Source of the DNA: Pseudomonas sp. S30 | Lineage (GTDB): Bacteria; Pseudomonadota; Gammaproteobacteria; Pseudomonadales; Pseudomonadaceae | DNA: 64,000 bases | Reading direction: 5' to 3' | NCBI RefSeq assembly: GCF_016518545.1 | Contig: NZ_JACVTO010000017.1 | Coordinates: 1 to 64,000, forward strand | In this document: piece after piece, positions 16,600 through 24,674 of the stretch | Position numbering within the stretch: position 1 is the stretch's first letter | How the letters are laid out: every line of letters begins with the position of its first letter | Notes under the pieces: model-generated | Seen by the model: only the letters and a program-made list of their open reading frames with translations | Databases searched by the model: none | What the model was told of the DNA's origin: nothing | Translations under genes and position numbers: made by a program

Positions 16600-16679
16600 C
16601 GGTCTGTGGGTCACTGTCGGGGCGGTTCATCCGCGAAGGGCTATGACACCGATGCGCAGACGAACCCGAGTCGACAGGA

Positions 16680-19133
16680 TCAGAACAGGTCCATCGGCGC
16701 CGCTTCATCGGCCGGCAGCGGGCTGCCAGGCGCCGCGCCGTTGCCCAGCTCGTCGCCTGAAGGTGGAGAGTCCTCGGCCTTGAACAGCTCGAAGTAGGCA
16801 TTGGGCGTGCTCGGCGTCGCCGCCCGACCGCTGACCGGGTCCACCCGCAGGCTGAGAATGCCCTCGGGCTCGGCAGGTGGATGCTCGGGCTTGCCCTTGA
16901 GCGCCGGGCCCATGAAGTCCATCCAGATCGGCAGCGCCACCGTGCCGCCGTATTCGCGGCGACCCAGGGTTTCGGGCTGGTCGAAACCGACCCACACGGT
17001 GGTCATGTAGTCGGCGTTGTAGCCGGAGAACCAGGCGTCCTTGGACTCGTTGGTGGTGCCGGTCTTGCCGGCCAGGTCGCTGCGGCCCAGCGCCAGGGCG
17101 CGACGACCCGTGCCGCGCTTGATCACATCCTGCAGCATGCTGGTGAGGATGTAGGTGGTGCGGCCATCGATGATGCGCTCCGCGGCCACCGGAGTGAGCG
17201 GCGGCGGCGCGACCTGGCCCAAGGCCGAAGGCGCGGTGCCTGGCTGCGGCAGGGTGGTGATCGGCGCCTCGGGTGCGGCGATGCCGGCCTGGTCCTGCTT
17301 GCCCTGCGGCACGCGTGCCGGGTTGGCGGTGAAGAGGGTCTCGCCGCTGCGGCTTTCCACCCGCTCGATCAGGTAGGGATTGATCTTGTAGCCGCCGTTG
17401 GCGAAGGTGCTCCAGCCGGTGGCGATCTCCATCGGTGTCAGCGTGGCGGTGCCCAGGGCCAGCGACAGGTTGCGCGGCAGGTCCTGCTTGTTGAAGCCGA
17501 ACTTGGCGATGTAGTCGATGGTGCGGTCCACGCCCATGGCTTGCAGCAGGCGGATCGAGACCAGGTTACGCGACTTGTACAGTGCCTCGCGCATGCGGAT
17601 CGGGCCCAGGAAGGTGTTGGTGTCGTTCTTCGGGCGCCAGACCTTGTCGACGGATTCGTCGACGAACACGATCGGCGCATCGTTGACCAGGCTGGCAGCG
17701 GTGTAGCCGTTGTCCAGGGCGGCGCTGTAGACGAACGGCTTGAAGCTCGAACCCGGCTGGCGCTTGGCCTGCATGGCACGGTTGTAGTTGCTCTGCTCGA
17801 ACGAGAAGCCGCCGACCAGCGCGCGGATCGCGCCATCGGTCGGATCCAGGCTCACCAGGGCGCTCTGCGCGCCCGGCACCTGGCTGAACTTGAGCTTGCC
17901 GTCGGCCAGGCGCTGCACGCGCACCAGGTCGCCCACCTGCACCACGTCCGCCGGCGACTGCGGCGAGCGGCCCTGGGCGTTGCTGTTGATGAACGGCCGC
18001 GCCCATTTCATGGTGTCCCAGGCCACGTCTTCGTCCTGCCCGGCGCGGGTCAGAACTTTCACCCCGGTCTTGTCGACCTGGGTCACGATGGCCGGTTCCA
18101 GGCCGCCGAGGATGCGTTGCTTGGTCAGGTCCTGCAGCCAGGCGCTGTGGGTCTTGCCTGGAAAGCGTGCTTCAGGGCCGCGGTAGCCGTGGCGCTCGTC
18201 GTAGGCCGTCAGGCCATTGAGGACCGCCTTGTTGGCGATGTCCTGGGTGTCGCTGGGCACGGTAGTGGTGACCCGATAGCCTTCGGTATAGGCCTCGCTG
18301 CCGTAACGGCCGACCATCTCCGCACGGGCCATTTCGGCCACGAACGGCGCATTCACCTCGGGTGTCGGCACGTGATAGCTGGCATTGAGCGGCTCGGCCA
18401 GTGCGGCCTGGTAGCTCGCTTCGTCGATCTTGCCCAGCTTGTACATGCGCCCGAGGATCCAGTCGCGGCGCTCCTTGGCGCGCACCGGGTTGGCCAGCGG
18501 GTTGAAACGCGAAGGCGCCTTGGGCAGGCCGGCGATCATGGCCATCTGGGCCAGGCTGACGTCGCGGATCGACTTGCCGTAGTAAACCTGCGCGGCGGCG
18601 TCGATACCGTAGGCACGGTTGCCCAGGTAGATCTTGTTGACGTACAGCTCGAGGATCTCGTCCTTGGTCAGTTCACGCTCGATCTGCAACGCCAGCAGGA
18701 TTTCGTTGGTCTTGCGCGAGAAGCTGCGCTCGCTGGTCAGGAAGAAGTTCTTGGCCACCTGCATGGTGATGGTGCTGCCGCCGGTCTGGATGTGACCGGA
18801 TTTCACCAGCTGGCTCGCCGCGCGCATCAGGCTGCTGGGATCGACGCCGTAGTGATTGAGGAAATTGTCGTCTTCGGCTGACAGAAGCGCCTGTATGAAC
18901 TGTGGGGGAATTTCAGAGAACCGGATGGGCGAGCGGCGCATTTCGCCAAATTCGGCGATCAGCTTGCCGTCGCTGCTGTACACCCTCAGGGGGATCTGCA
19001 ACTGGATGCTTCTGAGCGAGTCGACCGACGGCAGGCTGGGGCTAAGATACAGAAACGCACCGCTCAGACCGAGTACGAGCGCGCAGATGACGGCGACGAA
19101 GGACCACCAGATGAACTTCAGCAGGCGTATCAA
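16680..19133 (-). CDS. ponA: Penicillin-binding protein 1A (bifunctional PG synthase)
   Basis: PBP1A is a class A penicillin-binding protein that polymerises and cross-links peptidoglycan. From a TTG at 19131-19133 the protein has 817 residues: membrane anchor (IWWSFVAVICALVLGLSGAF), GT51 transglycosylase with the catalytic Glu in SAEDDNFLNHYGVD, a middle OB-like domain, and a transpeptidase domain with the nucleophile Ser in GSSFKPF, SRN and KTGTTN. The frame stays open to another TTG at 19190, but conserved sequence begins at IRLLKF; no ideal ribosome site is seen. It diverges from pilM, the conserved ponA-pilM arrangement of gammaproteobacteria. Confidence 0.93.
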   Translation of the reverse strand: MIRLLKFIWWSFVAVICALVLGLSGAFLYLSPSLPSVDSLRSIQLQIPLRVYSSDGKLIAEFGEMRRSPIRFSEIPPQFIQALLSAEDDNFLNHYGVDPSSLMRAASQLVKSGHIQTGGSTITMQVAKNFFLTSERSFSRKTNEILLALQIERELTKDEILELYVNKIYLGNRAYGIDAAAQVYYGKSIRDVSLAQMAMIAGLPKAPSRFNPLANPVRAKERRDWILGRMYKLGKIDEASYQAALAEPLNASYHVPTPEVNAPFVAEMARAEMVGRYGSEAYTEGYRVTTTVPSDTQDIANKAVLNGLTAYDERHGYRGPEARFPGKTHSAWLQDLTKQRILGGLEPAIVTQVDKTGVKVLTRAGQDEDVAWDTMKWARPFINSNAQGRSPQSPADVVQVGDLVRVQRLADGKLKFSQVPGAQSALVSLDPTDGAIRALVGGFSFEQSNYNRAMQAKRQPGSSFKPFVYSAALDNGYTAASLVNDAPIVFVDESVDKVWRPKNDTNTFLGPIRMREALYKSRNLVSIRLLQAMGVDRTIDYIAKFGFNKQDLPRNLSLALGTATLTPMEIATGWSTFANGGYKINPYLIERVESRSGETLFTANPARVPQGKQDQAGIAAPEAPITTLPQPGTAPSALGQVAPPPLTPVAAERIIDGRTTYILTSMLQDVIKRGTGRRALALGRSDLAGKTGTTNESKDAWFSGYNADYMTTVWVGFDQPETLGRREYGGTVALPIWMDFMGPALKGKPEHPPAEPEGILSLRVDPVSGRAATPSTPNAYFELFKAEDSPPSGDELGNGAAPGSPLPADEAAPMDLF

Positions 19134-19303
19134 GGCTTTGGGGTATCCAGATTGATAAGTGGATTGCACGCAGGCCCGGCGGCCGAGCAAAAACGCCGCA
19201 CAGTATAAGCGTTATCAGCCTTCCGGGTCATCGCTTGGCCGGGTAGGAAACTCGACGATTTCGACCGGCGGAGGGATGCCGGGGCCAATAATGGGGGACA
19301 GCG

Positions 19304-20188
19304 ATGTTTGGACGCTTCGGCAGGGATGCCGGTTCACTGGCAGGGGTGCAAATCACCCAGGATTCGGTGCGGATGCTGCGATTGGGCGGCGCCCGAGGGC
19401 GGCGCAAGGTTGCAGGTTGGGCGCATCGGGCGGTGCCTCCGGCCGGCCATCCCGACCAGGCTGGCGAGGGGTTGGTGCAGGTGCTGCGCGAGGCTCATCG
19501 CCAGTGTGGTGGCCGCTCGACGCGGGTCGCGTTGGCCCTGCCGGGCTCCCAGGTGATCTGCAAGGTGGTGCAGCTGCCTGCCGAACTGTCCCCGGTCGAG
19601 CGTGAGTCACAACTGCTGGCAGACGCCGAGCACCTCTTCCCGTTTCCGCTCGATGATCTGGCGATGGATTTTCAGGTGCTGGGCGCTACGGTACACGCGC
19701 CCAGCACCGTGGATGTGCTGATCGGCGCGGTGCGCCAGAGCCTGCTGGAGCCGCTGTTGCTGCCGTTGGAGGAGGCCGGCCTGGACGTGGTCGCCGTCGA
19801 GGTGGATAGCCTGGCCCTGGCTCGCCTGCAACCCTCGGGGCCGCGCCTGCCAGTGCTGCAGCTGGAGTCGCACGGCATGATCCTGCACCAGTGGGATGCA
19901 GGCCCGCTGGCGCTGCGCACGGAGCAGCGGGTGGAAGCGCGAAGCGATCTTGCGGTGCCACCGGAGCAGGTCCAGCGTTTCCTGGCGCGCAGTCCCATGG
20001 CGCAGGAAAGCCAGGCGCTGGGGGTCGCTGGCGCAGCGGCCACAGAGGCGCAATTGCAGGCGCTGGCGCAGCAGCTGGGACGAGCGTGCCGACCCCTGTG
20101 CGGCCCCTCCCAGTGGCCCGGCTTGCCAGCCTCGGCGTGGGGCGCACTGGCGCTGCCACTGGCCTTGGCGTTGGGAGGCGACTCATGA
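19304..20188 (+). CDS. pilM: PilM-like actin-fold protein (short)
   Basis: PilM is a cytoplasmic actin-like protein that binds the PilN tail and helps form the inner-membrane alignment complex of type IV pili. This 294-residue version is clearly shorter than the roughly 354-residue PilM of P. aeruginosa and nearer to E. coli HofM. The N-terminal SLAGVQITQDSVRMLRLG matches the family start; ALPGSQVICKVVQLP and FPLDDLAMDFQVLG are further PilM-like segments. GGGGGACAG precedes the ATG. Its stop overlaps the pilN start by four bases. Identity rests on position and these motifs. Confidence 0.85.
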   Translation: MFGRFGRDAGSLAGVQITQDSVRMLRLGGARGRRKVAGWAHRAVPPAGHPDQAGEGLVQVLREAHRQCGGRSTRVALALPGSQVICKVVQLPAELSPVERESQLLADAEHLFPFPLDDLAMDFQVLGATVHAPSTVDVLIGAVRQSLLEPLLLPLEEAGLDVVAVEVDSLALARLQPSGPRLPVLQLESHGMILHQWDAGPLALRTEQRVEARSDLAVPPEQVQRFLARSPMAQESQALGVAGAAATEAQLQALAQQLGRACRPLCGPSQWPGLPASAWGALALPLALALGGDS

Positions 20189-20718
20189 GCCCCCGGCTGA
20201 ACCTGCTGCCCTGGCGTGAACGCCAGCGCGTGGAAGCGCTCCGGCGCTTGCGTCGTCTGCTGCTGGGAAGCCTGTGCGTGGCGTTGGTTGGCGTGATGCT
20301 CGTCGACCGCCTGGCCCATCAGCGGCTGGAGCGACAAGTGGCGACCCGCCTCGAGCAGCAGGCGCAGATCCAGGCACTGAGCGGGCAACTGGCCGAGCTT
20401 CATGAGGTGCAGGCCGCACAGGCAGGGCTGCGCGCGCAATTGGTCGCGCTCGCCCGGCTCGGCGCCGACCAGTCCAGGCTGCCGCGCCTGATGGCCGAGG
20501 TGGAGGGGGCGATGCTGCAAGGCATGCAACTGACTCGCCTCGATCTGCAAGACGGGCGTCTCCAGGTCAACGGACTCGCGCTGTCTCCGGCGGTGCTGGC
20601 GCAATTCATGCGAGGCCTGCAGCGCTCGTCGGTGCTTCACGACATCGAGCTCAAGCAGGTGGTGGGGCGCAGCGAAGGCGATGCCTTCGAGCTGGTCGCT
20701 CGGGTGTCGCCGTCCTGA
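20185..20718 (+). CDS. pilN: PilN-like inner-membrane protein
   Basis: PilN is a bitopic protein that links PilM in the cytoplasm to PilO in the periplasm. The 177-residue protein begins MSPRLNLLPWRERQRVEA; the NLLPWR motif is the conserved PilM-binding tail. One membrane span follows (LLLGSLCVALVGVMLVDRL, about residues 22-40), then a coiled coil and a ferredoxin-like periplasmic domain. It overlaps pilM by four bases (ATGA) and is directly followed by the pilO-pilP frame. Confidence 0.9.
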   Translation: MSPRLNLLPWRERQRVEALRRLRRLLLGSLCVALVGVMLVDRLAHQRLERQVATRLEQQAQIQALSGQLAELHEVQAAQAGLRAQLVALARLGADQSRLPRLMAEVEGAMLQGMQLTRLDLQDGRLQVNGLALSPAVLAQFMRGLQRSSVLHDIELKQVVGRSEGDAFELVARVSPS

Positions 20719-20771
20719 GCAGGCTCGACACACTGCTGTCGAGGTGGCAGGAGCAGGCCGCGCGGTCGGCC

Positions 20772-21749
20772 GTGGCGCGCGCTGCGCTGGTGGCCATCGT
20801 GGTGCTGGTGGTGGTGGCCGGCGGTTACTGGCTGCGCCTGCACGCCACGCTGGGCGCCTATCGCGATGCTGAGGTGCAGCAGGCTGTGCAGGACCGACTG
20901 TTGCACGAGCGCCAGCGACAGGCACGATCGCTGGATTCCGCGCAGGCGGCGCTTGCCGATGAGCAGCAGCGGGTGCAAGAGGCGCGGTGGCGCTTGTCGG
21001 GTGGCGAGGGCATGAGCGAGTGGCTCGATCAGCTGGCGCACAGCGGCCGCGTCCATGGGCTGGTGGTCGAACAGCTCGACGTCGGCGACACGCTGCAGGC
21101 AGTCGGCTATCGCCAGATGCCCTTGCGCATGCGCGTCGTTGGCTCCTACGCCGCGCTGCGTGTCTGGCTGGATGAGTGGTTGCAGCAGCTGCGGACATTG
21201 CAGGTGATGAGTATGCAGTGGGCGACAGCGGTCGATCGCCCTGGATTGCTGCAGTTGGACATCCAGCTGCATGCCTTCGATGCCGGCGAAGCATTACCGG
21301 TCCCCGGGTCGCTGGCCGAGCGATTTGCACGGCCGGTACGTCCGCCGCCGGCCCTGGACCCCTTCACTGGCTGGTCGCCGCGGCACATGGCGCAGCCAGG
21401 GCTCGCGGGGGTGCCGCTAGAACAGTTGGAAATGGTCGGCAGCCTCTCCCGTGTGGGTCAGACCCAGGCCCTGGTGCGCTGGGCCGGCGGGCTCCATCGG
21501 GTGGCCGAAGGTGACCGGCTGGGGCGTGAGGAGGGCGAGGTGGTGCGCGTCGATCCGGAGCAGATCGAGGTCAGGGAACGAATATTCAACGATGGAGCGT
21601 GGCAGGAAACCTCGCGTTACCTGTCCTTGAGCAGGCACAGGCGTGCAGGGAGCAGGCAGGTCTATGAGAAGACGGGTGATCGCGCTGTGGGCGTTGTGGG
21701 CGCTGTCGGCAGCGTGTCAGGCGATGGCGACGCCCAAGTACCGAGGTGA
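20772..21749 (+). CDS. pilO: PilO-PilP fusion protein
   Basis: A single frame encodes both periplasmic alignment proteins of a type IV pilus-like system. Residues 1-20 form a membrane anchor, 30-75 a coiled coil, and 80-170 a PilO-like domain (LPLRMRVVGSYAALRVWL-type strand and helix, here starting PLRMRVV). A Pro-rich linker (PVRPPPALDPFTGW) leads to a PilP-like beta domain at about 210-285 with LEMVGSLSRVGQTQALVRW and LHRVAEGDRLG. Normally PilP is a separate lipoprotein; here no signal peptide or lipobox precedes it. The start is uncertain: GTG 20772 has a poorly placed GGAG, while the frame is open from a CTG at 20715 overlapping the pilN stop. The last 28 residues overlap pilQ out of frame. 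Confidence 0.82.
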   Translation: MARAALVAIVVLVVVAGGYWLRLHATLGAYRDAEVQQAVQDRLLHERQRQARSLDSAQAALADEQQRVQEARWRLSGGEGMSEWLDQLAHSGRVHGLVVEQLDVGDTLQAVGYRQMPLRMRVVGSYAALRVWLDEWLQQLRTLQVMSMQWATAVDRPGLLQLDIQLHAFDAGEALPVPGSLAERFARPVRPPPALDPFTGWSPRHMAQPGLAGVPLEQLEMVGSLSRVGQTQALVRWAGGLHRVAEGDRLGREEGEVVRVDPEQIEVRERIFNDGAWQETSRYLSLSRHRRAGSRQVYEKTGDRAVGVVGAVGSVSGDGDAQVPR

Positions 21750-22941
21750 GCCGCTTTCGTTGAATTTCCAGGATGTCGAGGTCCGTGCGGTGCTGCAGGT
21801 CCTGGCCGACTATGCGGGGGTGAACCTGGTGGCCAGTGACACGGTACAGGGCAACATTACCCTGCGCTTGCAGGACGTGCCGTGGGACCAGGCCCTTGAC
21901 CTGGTACTGCGCAGTCGCGGCCTGACCCGGCGCGAAGAAGGCAACGTGCTGCTGATCGCGCCGGCGGCCGAATTGGCCGAACAGGCGCGCGAGGCGCAAG
22001 TGGATCGGGTGCTGGTGGCTCGGGCGCAGCCGTTGCAACGCACCTTGCTGCCCGTTCATCACGCCGATGCGACCGAACTGGCGCGGCTGTTGCTGGCGAG
22101 TCTGCCCAGCGACGACGCCACCGATGCCAGGGCGAGCCTGACCGTCGACACCCGCACCAACACCCTGGTGGCCACCCAGCCTGCGGCCCGCCTGGCCGAG
22201 CTGCGTCAACTGATCGCCCAGCTGGACGTGCCGGTGCGTCAGGTCATGATCGAAGCGCGGATCGTCGAGGCCAACGTCGACTACGAGAAGGTGCTCGGGG
22301 TGCGTTGGGGCGCCAGGCCTGGCGGCGCCCTGGCTCGTTCGGGCGGCGAGCTGTTCGTCGACCTGGGCGCATCGAACCCGACCTCCGGCATCGGCCTGGC
22401 CCTGCTGGGCAGCAACGGGCTGCTGGACCTGCAACTCAGCGCCATGGAAAAAAGTGGCCAGGGTGAAATCATCTCGCAGCCCAAGGTGGTCACCGCCGAC
22501 AAGGAAACCGCGCGTATCCTCAAGGGCACCGAAGTGCCCTACCAGCAGTCGACCAAGAATGGCGCCACATCGGTCTCCTTTCGCGAGGCCTCGCTGTCGC
22601 TGGAGGTCACCCCGCAGATCACCCCCGATGGCAAGGTCATCATGGCGGTACGCGTCACCAAGGATGAGCCGGACTACCTCAACGCCTTGAACGACGTGCC
22701 GCCGATCCGCAAGAACGAGGTCAATGCCAAGGTGCGCGTGGCCGATGGCGAAACGATTGTGATTGGCGGCGTGTACTCGACGTCCAACAGCAATGTGGTG
22801 GACAAGGTGCCATTTCTTGGCGATCTGCCGTATGTTGGGCGGCTGTTTCGACGCGATGCATTACAAGAGAAAAAATCCGAGCTGCTGGTCTTCCTGACTC
22901 CGCGTATCATGAGTGACCAGACGATTGCTGTGAGTCGTTGA
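21664..22941 (+). CDS. pilQ: Short PilQ/HofQ-type secretin
   Basis: Secretins form the outer-membrane gate for pili or incoming DNA. The start at ATG 21664 (MRRRVIALWALWALSAACQA) gives a signal peptide and 425 residues. An STN/N1-type domain (LSLNFQDVEVRAVLQVLADY) is followed by a second N domain and the secretin core (ISQPKVVTADKETARILKG, then VPFLGDLPYVGRLFRRD). P. aeruginosa PilQ has about 714 residues with N-terminal AMIN domains that bind peptidoglycan; those are missing here, so it matches the size of E. coli HofQ. It overlaps the preceding frame by 86 bases and aroK follows after four bases. Confidence 0.9.
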   Translation: MRRRVIALWALWALSAACQAMATPKYRGEPLSLNFQDVEVRAVLQVLADYAGVNLVASDTVQGNITLRLQDVPWDQALDLVLRSRGLTRREEGNVLLIAPAAELAEQAREAQVDRVLVARAQPLQRTLLPVHHADATELARLLLASLPSDDATDARASLTVDTRTNTLVATQPAARLAELRQLIAQLDVPVRQVMIEARIVEANVDYEKVLGVRWGARPGGALARSGGELFVDLGASNPTSGIGLALLGSNGLLDLQLSAMEKSGQGEIISQPKVVTADKETARILKGTEVPYQQSTKNGATSVSFREASLSLEVTPQITPDGKVIMAVRVTKDEPDYLNALNDVPPIRKNEVNAKVRVADGETIVIGGVYSTSNSNVVDKVPFLGDLPYVGRLFRRDALQEKKSELLVFLTPRIMSDQTIAVSR

Positions 22942-22945
22942 TTCT

Positions 22946-23464
22946 GTGCGAAATTTGATACTTGTAGGGCCCATGGGTGCCGGAAAGAGCACCATCGGGC
23001 GCCTGTTGGCGAAGGAACTGCGTCTGCTGTTCAAGGATTCCGACAAGGAAATCGAACTGCGGACCGGTGCCAACATTCCGTGGATTTTCGACAAGGAAGG
23101 CGAGCCGGGTTTCCGCGATCGCGAACAGGCGATGATCGCCGAGCTGTGCGAGCTCGACGGCGTGGTCGTGGCGACCGGCGGCGGCGCAGTGATGCGTGAG
23201 GCCAATCGCCAGGCATTGCATCAGGGCGGGCGTGTGATCTACCTGCATGCCTCGGTGGAGCAGCAGGTCGGACGCACCGCACGCGACCGCAACCGCCCGC
23301 TGCTGCGCACCGCCAATCCCGAGGCCACGCTGCGCGCCTTGCTGGAGGCGCGCGACCCGCTCTACCGCGAGATCGCCGACCTGGTGGTGGAAACCGACGA
23401 ACGGCCACCTCGGATGGTGGTGATCGACATACTCGACCGCTTGCAGCAGTTGCCGCCCCGCTGA
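22946..23464 (+). CDS. aroK: Shikimate kinase
   Basis: AroK phosphorylates shikimate in the chorismate pathway. The 172-residue protein starts with GTG at 22946 (MRNLILVGPMGAGKST). It has the Walker A loop GPMGAGKST, the shikimate-binding Asp in DSDKEIE, FRDREQ and the glycine-rich ATGGGAV segment. The start lies four bases after the pilQ stop, a pilQ-aroK-aroB order conserved across gammaproteobacteria. Confidence 0.96.
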   Translation: MRNLILVGPMGAGKSTIGRLLAKELRLLFKDSDKEIELRTGANIPWIFDKEGEPGFRDREQAMIAELCELDGVVVATGGGAVMREANRQALHQGGRVIYLHASVEQQVGRTARDRNRPLLRTANPEATLRALLEARDPLYREIADLVVETDERPPRMVVIDILDRLQQLPPR

Positions 23465-23558
23465 GCCGGGACTATTCTCGGCGACCAACGCCGGGTCGAG
23501 GTTGAACCTACGCGCGGACCGCTTGCCGACGCCGCGCCCAAGTACATTGTGGGGATAC

Positions 23559-24674
23559 ATGCAGACACTGAAGGTCGATCTGGGCGAACGCAGCTACCCG
23601 ATCTACATTGGCGAGGGCCTGTTGGATCAGCCCGAGCTGCTGGCGCCGCACATCGCCGGCCGGCAGGTCGCCATCGTCTCCAACGAAACCGTCGCGCCGC
23701 TCTACCTGGAACGCCTGAGCCAGACGCTCGGCGCCTGGTCGGTGCTGCCGGTGGTACTGCCGGACGGCGAGGCCCACAAGAACTGGGAAACCCTGCAACT
23801 GATCTTCGACGCCCTGCTCACGGCCCGTCATGACCGGCGCACCACCGTGGTGGCCCTGGGCGGCGGCGTGATCGGCGACATGGCCGGCTTCGCCGCCGCC
23901 TGCTACCAGCGCGGCGTCGATTTCATCCAGGTGCCGACCACGCTGTTGTCCCAGGTGGATTCCTCCGTGGGTGGCAAGACCGGGATCAACCATCCGCTGG
24001 GCAAGAACATGGTCGGCGCGTTCTACCAGCCCAATGCGGTGCTGATCGACACCACCAGCCTGCGCACCCTGCCGCCGCGCGAGTTGTCGGCCGGGCTGGC
24101 CGAAGTCATCAAGTACGGCCTGATCTGCGACGAACCTTTCCTGGGCTGGCTGGAGGAGCACATGGTCGCGCTGCGCCAGCTCGATGCCGCGGCCCTGACC
24201 GAAGCCATTCGCCGCTCCTGCGCGGCCAAGGCCGCGGTGGTCGGTGCGGACGAGCGCGAGTCGGGCGTGCGCGCTACCCTGAACCTCGGCCATACCTTCG
24301 GCCATGCCATCGAAACCCACATGGGTTACGGGGTATGGTTGCATGGCGAGGCCGTCGCGGCCGGTACGGTCATGGCGCTGGAAATGTCCATGCGCCTGGG
24401 CTGGATCGACCAGGCGGCGCGAGATCGCGGTATCCGTCTGCTGCAGGATGCAGGCTTGCCGGTGGTGCCTCCAGAGGAAATGACCCCGGCGCATTTCATG
24501 GAACACATGGCGGTCGACAAGAAGGTGCTCGACGGACGCCTGCGCCTGGTGCTGCTGCACCGGCTGGGCGAGGCCGTGATCACCGACGACTATCCGAAGG
24601 AGATCCTTCAGGCCACGTTGGCGGCGGATTACCGCGCGATCGTGGCGCAGCGTGAGGTTGTGACAGCGCAATGA
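23559..24674 (+). CDS. aroB: 3-dehydroquinate synthase
   Basis: AroB converts DAHP to 3-dehydroquinate, using NAD+ and a divalent metal. From ATG 23559 (MQTLKVDLGERSYPIYIG) the protein has 371 residues; the upstream in-frame extension is not conserved. Motifs include GGGVIGDMAGFAA, QVPTTLLSQVDSSVGGKTG and the metal-ligand region LNLGHTFGHAIE. It overlaps the DamX-like gene by four bases. Confidence 0.96.
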   Translation: MQTLKVDLGERSYPIYIGEGLLDQPELLAPHIAGRQVAIVSNETVAPLYLERLSQTLGAWSVLPVVLPDGEAHKNWETLQLIFDALLTARHDRRTTVVALGGGVIGDMAGFAAACYQRGVDFIQVPTTLLSQVDSSVGGKTGINHPLGKNMVGAFYQPNAVLIDTTSLRTLPPRELSAGLAEVIKYGLICDEPFLGWLEEHMVALRQLDAAALTEAIRRSCAAKAAVVGADERESGVRATLNLGHTFGHAIETHMGYGVWLHGEAVAAGTVMALEMSMRLGWIDQAARDRGIRLLQDAGLPVVPPEEMTPAHFMEHMAVDKKVLDGRLRLVLLHRLGEAVITDDYPKEILQATLAADYRAIVAQREVVTAQ

